A stretch of DNA of 64,000 nt. Source: Dacryopinax spathularia. Its lineage: Eukaryota; Basidiomycota; Dacrymycetes; Dacrymycetales; Dacrymycetaceae. Shown here in pieces: positions 1-10,582 of the stretch. Position 1 is the stretch's first letter. Each line of letters begins with the position of its first letter. The stretch is from assembly GCA_037974965.1 (NCBI GenBank), contig JBBPFI010000003.1, positions 496,001 through 560,000 of the forward strand, read 5' to 3'. The notes beneath the pieces are model-generated. The model did not search any database, had not been told where the DNA came from, and worked only from the letters and a program-made list of their open reading frames with translations. Position numbers and translations under genes: made by a program.

Positions 1-226
1 AGTCTTATTGTCAGCCATTGTTGTCCTGCAGAAGTACAGAAAGTAGCAATGTCCTGCAGTAGAGACTGAGGTCGCGGTGACCTCGACTTCCGAATGGAGG
101 GAACGGAGACAGAACTGAATCCGTTTGGACTTTGCGGCGCGCGTTCGCCACTTCCCGCAAAGGGCAGAGGCTGCGTGGGCGGCCACTGAGGCCAACAGAG
201 CGCCTTTTCTCTCAACGACGACCAAC

Positions 227-3200
227 ATGGACTCGCCTCATCGTCAGGCGCGGACCATAGCTCGAACAAGTGCACGACAGGAACGATCTTCACCGTATAC
301 CAGACCGCGTACGCAGTCACTAGCGCTCCAATCGACACAATCGGTGAGTTGACAGGGTTGTGCGTGAACCGTGGACGCTGACTTGAATCACAGCGCCAAC
401 CCTCGTCAAGTTTCTTGACACTTCTGGGACGTGCAGTATCATGGTGGGTAGGAACAGGCCCCACGAACGGCGCGAGTAGGGATGCAGAAGGGAGGCTATC
501 TGACGAAGATATGGAAGAGAGACCGGAAGAGGAGGAAGAGGAGAGAGATGGCACGATGACTCCCTTAGGTCCGCCAGGCGGCTTCAGCAGATCTGTATGT
601 GCCCGATCTCCTATCGTCCGCGTCGTCTGACAGAACATAGATTGCACCCCCGGAGAAAACCCAGGACGAGGATGACGACGTCCAGATTATATCCCCTCCG
701 CCACCAAAAGAACCACCACCTGAGCCGGCGGCGGCTGCGCCGCAGACGCCCGCACCAGCACCGAGAGTATCCTCTTTCAACAGCTTTGCTCGTAGCTTCC
801 AGCCTGTCACTCCTCAGCAATCCGTCTCGTCCTCGCAAGTGCCTCCATATGGTGAAGACAAGTCCCCTGAAAGGATCAATGCGGCGATCAGCGAGTTCTT
901 CGCGAAAAAGGGGTCTGAGCCTCTCTCTCCTATTGAATGGGCCGGGGTGCAGAAGATGCTCGAGGACCTACGCCAGGCCACAGCAGGTGAGCTCAGTGAC
1001 TCATACATCCGTGCCCTCATTCATGTAGCATATAGACGGTTCCGGGGAGTCTTTCAAGCTTTCCGCACCCGCATACAGCACTCCAACTTTCCGGGTCGGT
1101 ACGCCTGACCGTTCCACCCAACTACGAGCAAGCCGCTCCGTCGCTGCATCACCTCGTCGCTCGACTCCAGTACGAGGCACCCCCCCACTATACATCGGGC
1201 CAGGCTTCGGCGGTAACTCCCGTATGAGGAGTTCCACAAAACGCGACCCGCCGCCAGTTCCCAAACCCGAGACACCTACACCAGCAGAGAAGAATACATC
1301 GTTGACCCGCTCTACACTTAGCGCGTCGATGCTCGCAGCACCATCTTCAAATACCCCTGCAACGCCCGCTAAGGCTGCCGAACCCGTGAATCCATCCATT
1401 TCCCGATTGACTCGCCAGCCATCGGCACCGTCACCCCTCCGCAACGCTATATCCCGTAAGCATCACCCTCATTCTTATGGTATGCTCATCTCATGCTGCG
1501 TGTAGAAACATCCCCTAGCGGCGATCGTGTCTCGCCACCTAAAAGAGGGCCTACCATTGCTGCAAGCCTGTTGAAGGACCTCTTGGACGCCGGCAAGGTC
1601 TGTGGTCTTCCTACCTGATTCTTGGATACCGCTGACCAGAAGCGTGCAGAAGGACAGCAGTCCGCTCCAAAACCCATACCTGAACAGGCCAGGAGCCATA
1701 AAAGGCAAGATCAGGCCAAAGTCAAAGCCTGCTACGCCAACCCGCGCTTCAGATGAACCTGCCAAGCCAGCGGTCAATGGTACGAAGGTACCGGAATCGC
1801 CAGCGCCCGAACCGCAGACTGGAGCCAAGCGGGACGCGAAGGCTGCCTCACTTGACGAGCCTGCTGCCCCGACAGCCTCGTCGTCGCTCTTCGCAAGTAA
1901 AGAACAGCGTGCGGCTGCACCAAGCCCTCCTGCAGCGAAGAGGGCGCGCACATCCTTCGCTGACGCACAGGAGGTCTTCGATCTCCTGGAAGCGGACCAG
2001 GACAGCCAGCCGGCTCCTCAGACCCACAAGACCGCAGCTGCGTCACAGGAGACTGGTGAACCAAATCCGACTTCCTCGACATCGTTGTTCGGGACTAACG
2101 GAGGGTTTACGTTCCCGAAGTCGTCGACGAATGTGCCCTCATTCGACTTCCTGTCGTCATCCTCTTCAACGTCGAAGCCCAGCTTTACGGCACCTTCATT
2201 CGACTTCTCCTCGACCTCCTCGACCAAGGCGGATGCTGCTCCCCCTTCATTCGGTCTCACCTTCCCAACCCCCAAGCCGGACAATCCTACGCCGTCGTTC
2301 GGCCTCTCATTCCCCACGTCGAAGTCGGATGCTTCTAACTCTTCCTTCGGCCTTTCCTTCCCAAGCTCCAAGCCAGATGCTGCGCCTCTATCATTCGGCA
2401 TCCCCTCCACCTCCTCGAGCAAGTCCGATTCTGCTCCCGGTCTGTTCGGATCTTCCGCCACCGGAACAGACAGTCAAGCGGCGAAGAAGGCCGACGATAC
2501 CGCGAAGGCAGCGCCTTTTGGTGGATCGGGTCTGTTCACGAGCAGTGCTCAGCCACCACTGTTCCCTTCGACTGCTTCATCCTTCTCGGGACTCGACAAG
2601 CCATCAGAACCATCCACCACGCCGACAAAGCCGCCACCCAGCAACCTCTTCGGGCAGCCATCCGCTCCATCGTTTTCCGCCGACTCCTTCGGTGCCACAA
2701 AGCCAACACCTGCCCCACCATTCGGTGCGTCGAATGTATTCGGCATGGGCAGCTCTGCAGCAACGTCTTCCTCTGCAGACAAGCCCATCACGTTCGGAGG
2801 ACCTGGTGGTAGCAAGTCGCTTTTCGGTGTTGCAATGAAGACGTCTACTGCTCCTGCTCCTCCCAGCGCGACATCCCTTTTCGGCGGCTTTGGCTCGACC
2901 TCCACAAGTACATCTGATACCTTCGGTCTTCCAGCTACCAAGCCGACTACCTCAGAAGCACCAGCCACGAAGGATGTCGAGATGGAAGCAGCGCCAGCGC
3001 CGGCATCGAGCGCTTCCGGTTGGGACAAGATCATGGCCCATGCCTCATTCCATAAGAGTGCAAAGCCTGAGGAGCCGAAAGTCGATGCTGCCACTACGAA
3101 GAGCGATGCAGCATTGCCGATGTTCTACTTCAAGGTTGCGACCACGCCGTCCGCTGATGCGGCCGCCGCGGTACCAAAGGACCAGCTGCCCATCTTTTCT

Positions 3201-3644
3201 TTCGATAAGAAGCTCACGCCTTCCGGACCGTCGGCTACTATTGGATCTGCCAGCTCGGCATCTGCTTCCTCCGGAGCCGGTACGGCCGCGGCCCCAGCCA
3301 AACCTCCTGCTCCAGTCGTTGCATTCGATTTCGCCGCTGCCGGCCTTTCGAAACCGACCTCTAGTGGCAGCACATGGGAATGCCCCGTTTGCATGATTTC
3401 GAACAAAGCCGACGCTGCGAAGTGTGCGGCTTGCGAGAGCGACCGGCCTGGAGGAGCGCCTGCGCCTGCCAAACCGGCAGCTGCACCAGCCATGCCTACT
3501 CCACCTCCGGTCGTGAACAACTGGGCCGGGGTCTGGGCACCGCCTGCTCCTCCTTCCGGGAAAGTGACTTGCAAGCATTGTGGCTTGATGACCGATAAGG
3601 GGTTGGAGAAGTGCCAGGTCTGCGACCTGAAGGATTACGAGTAG
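227..3644 (+). CDS. FG-repeat nucleoporin with two C-terminal zinc fingers (Nup153/Nup1-like)
   Basis: Six exons (227-343, 394-594, 641-986, 1036-1455, 1506-1597, 1650-3644) join without a frame break into 1,056 residues. The middle is rich in Ser, Thr and Pro, with many spaced FG motifs of the types SLFG, PSFGL and GGFTF, the phenylalanine-glycine repeats that bind transport receptors in the nuclear pore. The start holds a short amphipathic-looking stretch (SFLTLLGRAVSWW), as seen in membrane-associated basket nucleoporins. Near residue 967 is a RanBP2-type zinc finger (WECPVC, then CAAC), and a second C2-C2 finger closes the protein (CKHC, then CQVC). Together these suggest a nuclear-basket nucleoporin of the Nup153/Nup1 kind; orthology to one named yeast gene is not certain. 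The start is the first ATG in frame with exon 2. Confidence 0.88.
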
Positions 3645-3749
3645 TTAGAATGTTCGCGCAAGTGATGTTCTCGTGCGGATAGTGTACAGTGCATTGGTAT
3701 ACAGAAGAAGTGGGATCTAATGGTACAACATTCCGATTTGCTCAGGAGC

Positions 3750-5093
3750 TCATTTGAATTCGAGCTTGCGTGCAACCTTCCTTGGTCCGTCATCGTCTCC
3801 CATTGTAGATTTTCGCTTCTTGACGGCACCCTGCCCGGTAACGGCGGCACCTTTACCGTCCAACTCATCTGGTGGAAGAGGTCGGGGCTTCATCGGCTGG
3901 CCAGTTCTAGGCAGCTTGGACGGGTGGGTGGGATGCGGTAAGGATGTGAAGTATGTGTGGTGCAGTGCCTAGCGACGTATCAGTCAACTCGTGAACACCG
4001 CACGCGCAAAGATTGCTTACATCTTTAGCTGAGATGCGCTTGAGCGGGTCATACAACAGGAACTTTTGCAAGAGATCCAATGCAGGTTGACTAGCCGCCG
4101 TGAACAGATCCTGCATAGACGGCCTGGGGTATTTGCCCAGGTCGACATAGTCCGGCAGTTTTGTGTGCCCCTGAAGAGACATTAGGAAGACGCGGAGAAG
4201 TGCATCAACAGACGTACAGGCCATGTCTCCTCTGACGGAGACCCCAGAGCTCGGAAGATGGTCTTCAGCTGATCCATATCCGTCTCCCCAGCCATATACG
4301 GCACGCGCAACATGAGTTCTGCGAATATGCATCCCACGGACCACATATCCACCCCTGTGCCGTATGCTCTGCAGCCGAAGAGCAGTTCGGGCGGGCGATA
4401 CCAGCGCGTAATAACTTGGCAGGTCATCTTCGCCCCCGGGTCGGTGAAATCCCTCGCTAGGCCGAAATCGGCAATCTTGAGTTCTCCATTAGCAGCGAGC
4501 AACAAATTGTTTGGTTTGAGATCCTGCACATGGGTGAGTTTCCTACTGACAGCTGCATGCGAAGACCAGCGCACCCGATGGAGTATCCAATTCCGATGGC
4601 AGAACTCCAACCCTCGACAGGTCATCGCCATCCACGACTTGATATCCGCCGGCTTGAAGACATTGCTCCTATCCTTAATAATCATCTCCAAATCTGAATC
4701 CAAGAACTCCAAAACCAGGTTCAAGTTCGACTTGTTCGAGTATACATCGAGCAGCTGTACGAGTATTCAGCATATATGCACCAAACTGCGTGAGCAACGA
4801 GGGCGGCGCGAACCTCAATGACATTCGGGTGCTTGAGCTCTTGCAGGAACTTGACTTCCCGGATTGCGGTCATATCCAGTCCATCTCTAAATTGGCCAAC
4901 TTTGATCTTTTTGATAGCGACCGGTCGGCTGGTCGAGACTTGTCGACCTGCATTGCTCGTCAGCGAGAGCTTGCATCCTGCAGAACGGACGGGGTGCACC
5001 TCGATAGACGACGGCGAACGTTCCCTCTCCGACCTTGGCCTCCTTCGTCCACCGGCGCATGGCCTCTAGATTCTCGCGCTCCGCGACGTCCAT
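3750..5093 (-). CDS. CDK7: Cyclin-dependent kinase 7 / Kin28-type TFIIH kinase
   Basis: Six exons (5000-5093, 4814-4947, 4575-4754, 4218-4523, 4021-4170, 3750-3968) give 360 residues. All kinase landmarks are present: glycine loop GEGTFAVVY, catalytic lysine in [23 protein letters not shown], and the T-loop threonine in [14 protein letters not shown]. The phrase DLEMIIKD in the hinge region and the ending ALHHTYF...KLPRTG are typical of CDK7 rather than of cell-cycle CDKs. In this family the kinase pairs with cyclin H/MAT1 in TFIIH, phosphorylates the RNA polymerase II C-terminal domain, and often activates other CDKs. A basic tail (KKRKS, RKVARK) may be a nuclear localisation signal. It is tail to tail with the nucleoporin gene, with only 105 bases between the stop codons. 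Confidence 0.93.
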
Positions 5094-5451
5094 CGTGTGC
5101 GAGAGTCAACTCTGGCTAGAATCAATGGAGTTGGAGGGTGAGGAGGCTAGGTTATGTGGGCGCTCGGCGACCCTACGTCTCATGAAGCGCGCGCGTTTGT
5201 TCCCGAGTTGAATGCTGGTGCGCTAGTCATCAACGGAAGCCCAGTAGTGGTATCAATTGCAGACTAATGGTACATGTATACAAGTGCTGTAAAGAGACTG
5301 AAAGAAATAAAGCGTAAACGAGTGACTCTGAGCGGCATTCTGCGGCTCCGACGGCATTCTGCGGCTCCGACGCAACAAGAGGAAAAACCGTCTCCAGTAC
5401 ATGAAGGTTCATGGCACGTCATGGTTGTATATTACAGGGGCGCGGACGTTC
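5094..5451. other. Intergenic region with a small tandem duplication
   Basis: Lies between the start of the CDK7 gene and the stop of the Ste50-like gene, both on the minus strand, so it holds the CDK7 promoter and the Ste50 3' region. A 19-base unit is repeated exactly twice at 5334-5352 and 5353-5371. No coding sequence was recognised. Confidence 0.6.
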
Positions 5452-8278
5452 TCAGATACCTGCCATCATCGCAGCTGGAGCCCTGGAAGAGAAGGAGTTG
5501 TAGGTGATAGTGGGAGCCGATGGACCACGATCGTCGGAGGGAATGAAGGCGTCCTTTTCCGTGTATGTCGGCGTCGTAGGACTGGGGGAGATGGCGCTCA
5601 AGGGGGAAGGTCCTTCTCCCGGACCCGAGCTGGGAGTTGTGTTGGGGGTGCCGTTCCTCGGTGTGAGGGAGCCGGATGAAGACACGTAGTCGGGCACTCC
5701 ACCACTTGCAAAGCTGCGAGCGACGTACCACGAAGGATACCAGCCGCGCTCCCCTGTTGCGTCTTTGATAGCCTGAAGCTGGGTTAGCGGCCAACAACGG
5801 TGTAACGACTGATTATACGCACATATGCCCAATGGTTGTATCGCTTGAATACCCTGAGAGCATCGCCCTTCTTCAGCGTCAGCTCATACTTCCCGCTCGC
5901 CTGGTAGTCCTTCAGAGCAAACGCAGGGAACTGCGTCGAAGTGATGCTAGACGCCAGCATCGGGATCAGGGCAGGGTCGCCAGTAGGTGCACGACCATTC
6001 CTCGATAAGCGCGCAAACGCCTCCGAGCGAGGAGTTGTGAGCTCCAGCAGACAGCCAGCGGGGATCCATCCGCGTTCGGCAGTGGGGTCCACGATGCCGT
6101 CTCCGGTCAGATCGCGCTGGCCGACCCACCAGCCTTTGAATCGCTGAGTAATGATGAAAGAGTCACCCCTGAAGATGTTCGCGTCAGCGCAAACATGAGG
6201 AACACACAGGATCTGACTTACATCTTGACGTCGAACTCGTCTGCTTGCTCAGCGATATGCGGATAGATCGCGATCGTATAGACGGGTTCTTCGAGGGTCT
6301 CGATCTCCCCTCCCGAGCGAAGCGCACCATGTCCGCCCTCCATCTCCTCGGGATCCAAGCCAGCCAAGCCTTTCGACCGAAGCGGCGGCGGGCGATCAGC
6401 TCTGCTTGCAGGAGATGGAGAAGGTAAGGGACCATTCGTCGCACTTCCGCCGTGCTCGACCTTTGAGGCTGAGCTTCGCTTGGCTGCTTTCTCTTCGGAA
6501 ATCGCGATGGGTGACTTGATATCCTTTATGTGCCGCAGCATGAACACGGGGTGCTTGCCCCGCTCCTTCTGTTGGCTGAACAGCAGGAGCGGTTTCTCAT
6601 CGTAGTTCAAGCATCGATCTAAGCCTAATCAGCATCATTAAACCAAGCAAAGCGCATAAGATACGTACCGCCGCCACCCTGCCCATAACTAATAAACAGC
6701 GCATACTGTTGCCAGTCATCCTTGATGTTATACTTCTTGAGCGCGGCGGGCAAGACTTTCCAGCACGGATCCTCCAGACTATGCAACGAGCCTGATCGAT
6801 CACGCATACCATCGCCGCGAGAGCGCCCACTCCTGCGGCCGGAGCTCCCGCTGGCGGGTGTCACCGCACTCTGCGGCATCAGGCCTGATGCGGTTGGTAT
6901 GCTGGTCGGAAGAGAGGACATGTCGCTTCCCAGAGTCGATACAGCAGATATGGAAGAGAGCAAGCTGTCGTCGGCAGTAGCAGAGACAGCAGACTGTGGC
7001 GAGCGGGCGAAATCAGGTGAAAGGGTGGCTGAACTAGACTGGGCTGCACCGGACGTCGACGGCCGCCGTTGCTGCTCCCTCTGATCGGTTCGAGATGACG
7101 GCCGATCAGGATGCCTGTCGGTGTTGGGAGTAAGGCCTGCAGAGCTGGGTGGGTTGCCTGAAGTCGACGGTCGTCGATCGTTACGGGAACGAGGCCGATC
7201 AATATCCGGCCGTCCCGAAACGGGCGTGGACAAGCCTGAGGACGGCCCCGCAGATGTGCTCGGGCGGCGCGAATCGGAGATACGCGACGGCGGACGCTCG
7301 CCTCGCGGGAACTGACGCTCACGAGCTGAAGAGGGTCGAGGACCTTCTGCACGCGTCGGCGTCTTTCGCTGCTTCTCCGACTCTCGACCAGGGATATCGT
7401 GCTCCGCCGCTTCGGGAGAAAGATGCGGGAAGTCCGGTAGATCCGCTGCAGGAGACGTCGACTGGTATGGCGCCCATTTGACAGACGGCTGTCGTCGGAG
7501 CTTGTCATTGCCTCCCTGATATGCGGTCAGCAAGCAGTCAGAAGACGAAAAGCAGAAACGTACCCCGGACTCGGACGTAGGAATGCTGCTACTGTTCTTC
7601 GACAGGCTCAGCAGTTCCTCGAGTGTCTCTTGTAACCGCCGGTTCTCCTGCTCTAGACTGGCCAGCCGTGCATCTGGACATGAACCGATAAGAACGCGGT
7701 CCAAAGCAGGGTAGGCAAGGAACGTACTCTGTTGTTCGATGATAGCGAATATACGGTCGTAGGTTGAACCATCTTGAAGCTCATTCGCAGCGGGTGTAGA
7801 GCTGGCGATGGACTCCGCTTCATTCCCAGTCAGTACAACCCGCATATCGACAAGATAACGCGCATACATGGTGGGACGTATTGATCTGGCTCAATAGGGA
7901 TATTCTGGGCGACTTTGATCTGGTAGACAGCCTTAAGGATGGCAAGTCGATGACCGACGCTATTGATGCCAATTTCCTTGAGCTCTTCTTGGTTAAGAAG
8001 CAGCAAGGTTTCGCCAGTGATACCATTCTCTATACTTAGAGGTCAGCATGTACCAATTTAGCGCACGCGCGCAGCAACGCACCCTTCAGCTTGCGCTCGT
8101 ACTGCTCGAACCCCGGACCAAGCCCACACATCCACTGAAAGACGGCATTCTCGTCCCACTCTGTGATATCCCCTCCCGGACCCGGGCTAGGACATGAAGA
8201 CGACGAGCGTGGAGAATGCTGGTCGGCCGTTGCCGAGGAGTGTGTCCGCCACTTGGCCTTGTACAATAGAGGCACCAT
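5452..8278 (-). CDS. STE50: Ste50/Ubc2-type MAPK adaptor (SAM, RA, two SH3 domains)
   Basis: A multi-exon gene. Domains in order: a SAM domain (WDENAVFQWMCGLGPGF ... NGITGETLLLL ... GHRLAILKAVYQI, about 7.87-8.19 kb), a coiled coil (ARLASLEQENRRLQETL), a long Ser/Pro/Arg-rich linker, a Ras-association domain (CWKVLPAALKKYNI ... YALFISYG, then KPLLLFSQQKERG ... FMLRH), and two SH3 domains at the end (VYTIAIYPHIAEQ ... GWWVGQRD and FPAFALKDYQASG ... GWYPSWYV). Ste50 links the kinase Ste11 to Ras/Cdc42 signals in the mating, filamentation and osmotic-stress MAPK pathways. Basidiomycete versions (Ubc2 of Ustilago, Ste50 of Cryptococcus) carry the extra SH3 pair, and this gene fits that form. The start is uncertain: the ATG at 8278 is the nearest upstream of the SAM domain in frame, and the frame stays open to 8455. 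Confidence 0.88.
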
Positions 8279-8996
8279 CCTAGGCCTGCTCCTGCGCCTC
8301 CGTTTGTTGTGCTTGAACGGACGCGTCCAGGCTTGACAACGGTGGTGGTGCTGGCAGTCGTCGACACTCGTAAAGGGATAGGAGGAAAGACGCTTGCCGT
8401 TGGACGGGCAGTAGGATGGAGATGGTGCGACGGGGGTGGTGAGTATGGGGTACAAGGGCCCTTACGGTGTCTCGCTCGTATTCGACTGCCCAAGCGCGAC
8501 AGACCAAAAAAGCACGGAGCCAATCTTACATGAGCCATGCATAGCCTCCCCTTTTTAAGGCATAAACGGGCCTGATTATCAGCTCGCCTGCTTTGTCGCT
8601 GGGCAAAAAGCGCGCGTTGCTGTTCGTCGTTACGGACAAAGTCGTTTACCGCCGGCTCAACAGCGCATCTTCCTACAACGTCGCCCCGTCCCCGCTGGTT
8701 CGCGTTGGCTTCTGGAACTCTATCAGCGAGCTCGCACTCCTCGTCGGCATATGGGGACGCCGTCTGCGTCAATACTGTCCAACATGGGCTGATATCCTAG
8801 GCGACGGATGACAAGATCTGCTCATTGTCCTGGAAATTACGCCAGGTGGATTTCCGGCCTCCATTCTCCATCGCCCTTCCCCGCGTTCGGAGTTGTGACG
8901 CCAGATCGCTCGTCTCTGTCGTCACTGAGCTGCAGATATCCGCCTCCTCGTCGAACAGATCATCACATGGTATCATTTAAAATTATAGGAAGAATG
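8279..8996. other. Intergenic region upstream of the Ste50-like gene
   Basis: About 700 bases between the Ste50-like gene start and the edge of repeat copy A. Open frames exist on both strands, but none shows a recognisable motif or a convincing exon structure. It probably holds the Ste50 promoter and unique flanking DNA. Confidence 0.5.
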
Positions 8997-10582
8997 ACAA
9001 AAGGTTTGCGGCGAGCGCGGACCTCGAGCGCGACTAGAGACACCTGCCTTGTCCCAGAAGACGGTCGTCGGTGAGCGCGTCCGGTTGCGGAATTGCTTCC
9101 CTGGCCGGAGCAGCGCGCTCATTATCCATTGGGTGGCTGTGCGGGACCTGCGTCCTGCGCCGAAATGGACCAAGGAGTCGTGGGGGGCGGGGCTCGATCG
9201 AGCGCACTCGAGGATGACCCGCTGGGGGAGTAACCCACCGCATTCCCGAGTTGGGGCCGTTACAGCCCATGCACTATCCAAGCACAATGAAAGTCAACAA
9301 TCTTTCTACGCTCACATTCCACCTTCTCCCCAGAAACGGGAAATGCCCCCGTGTAATAAAGTTGCCTTTTGTTCGTCTCGGTCATGGGCACAAATTTGCG
9401 TTGCCCGAATCGTCGTCATCGTTGGTGGGATAATGAGCCCGAGTACATCCAATACTTGAACATCAAACATACCACCTCTCGACCTCTTCGTCGCTGTAAT
9501 GCGCTTCATGACAACGCGTTCATGCAGCAATCCTCCAACTTGGCTGAGACATGGTGTCGTTTCATCGTTGTCGCGTTCGCTGATCGTCCCTGGACGCGCT
9601 CACCGCATCGTCTAACCTCGTCTCATCTGTCGTTCCGTCCCATTTTGTTCGCCGAACTCCCTGCGTGCAGTCTCTATCGAACTTGTCGACGGTGAACTGT
9701 TCACTTGCAGGATGGATGGACTCGTCAGTCGCTTGCGCATCAGAGCTTATTCCACCCTGGCCGACGACAGCCACTGCACCTCACAGCGCTGCACACAACG
9801 TGCCACTTGCAACATAGATTACGTTGTTAATGTTTGTTACATTGGTATGTGCTAGATACAAGTGAGGACGAAACCCTCGCAAAGAAATCCCAGCACGAAG
9901 CTGAGGAGGTTCCAAAAAGTAAGGCCAGGGCTCCGCCTCCAGCCCTCGCAGCCTGTCGACCCACGTCGGCAATGGGTCCTGTGCCATAACGGCACCCACC
10001 AACGGCCACTTTGGGACATGAAGCGTCCATACGCGGCCACTTTGGGCCACTTTGGGACATAAGCGTCCATAAAACGGCCACTTTGGGCCACTTTGGGCCA
10101 CTTTGGGATGCTGTGATGTAAGCGCACGGATGAACTCACCTGAACAGTCCACGAGGGCCACTTTGGGCCACAATTCAAACCGGCCACTTTGGGCCATAAT
10201 TTCTGCAGGCCACTTCCCGGAGACAGAGGTCAAGCACATGTCGAACTTGCAAAACATCGAAGACGGTTCAAGAAGGAACAGCGTTGGGGAAGGATGCCGG
10301 GTGACGCGGACTCAGACTTGAGGGTGGGAGGGGGAATGGAAAGGGGTGCTCTGTCGTGTCGCGGGGAGTTCGACCAGGGTTTAAGTATGCTGCACAGCGA
10401 CACGCGAGCCGCAGTTGCGGCAGCAAACGAACTTCAGGGTGAGCTCGTGTCTGCCGTGCAGTAACGGAGGGAGCGCCAGCTGGCCCAAAACGGAAAGGGC
10501 GGCGTTCTCTCTGGTCGGGGCGAACCACTCCGCCGTGGACCTGTTCACCGCTGCTTACAACATTCTGCCCCTTCTGATAGTC
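8997..10582 (-). repeat. Repeat block copy A, head to head with the JmjC gene
   Basis: This block matches, in inverted orientation, the DNA at 39995-41578 (copy B) almost base for base over long stretches. For example, one 78-codon frame near the outer end differs between A and B at a single residue. The outer edge is sharp: the match stops at 8997 here and at 41578 in copy B. Reading away from the JmjC gene, the block holds a TATA-like site (CATACTTAAACCC, near 10380-10390), an array of AAGTGGCC motifs (10001-10220), and about 1 kb of further conserved sequence. No terminal inverted repeats were seen. Open frames exist but are broken up or differ between copies, so a spliced or non-coding transcript cannot be told apart by eye. 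Confidence 0.85.
10001..10220 (-). repeat. AAGTGGCC motif array of copy A
   Basis: Read on the minus strand, the octamer AAGTGGCC recurs about nine times, alone or in head-to-tail runs with a 12-base period (CCCAAAGTGGCC). Runs are separated by short spacers that also repeat (TATGGACGCTTATGTC type). The array lies about 160-380 bases downstream of the TATA-like site. A related but clearly different array sits at the same place in copy C. Confidence 0.85.

Noticed and set aside
1753-2838. 361-codon ORF in a second frame of the nucleoporin gene
   Set aside because: Arg/Ser/Pro-rich reading of a low-complexity exon; the FG and zinc-finger frame is clearly the real one.
8086-8772. 228-codon minus-strand ORF upstream of the Ste50-like gene
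   Set aside because: It overlaps the SAM exon out of frame and has no recognisable sequence; treated as a shadow frame plus promoter DNA.
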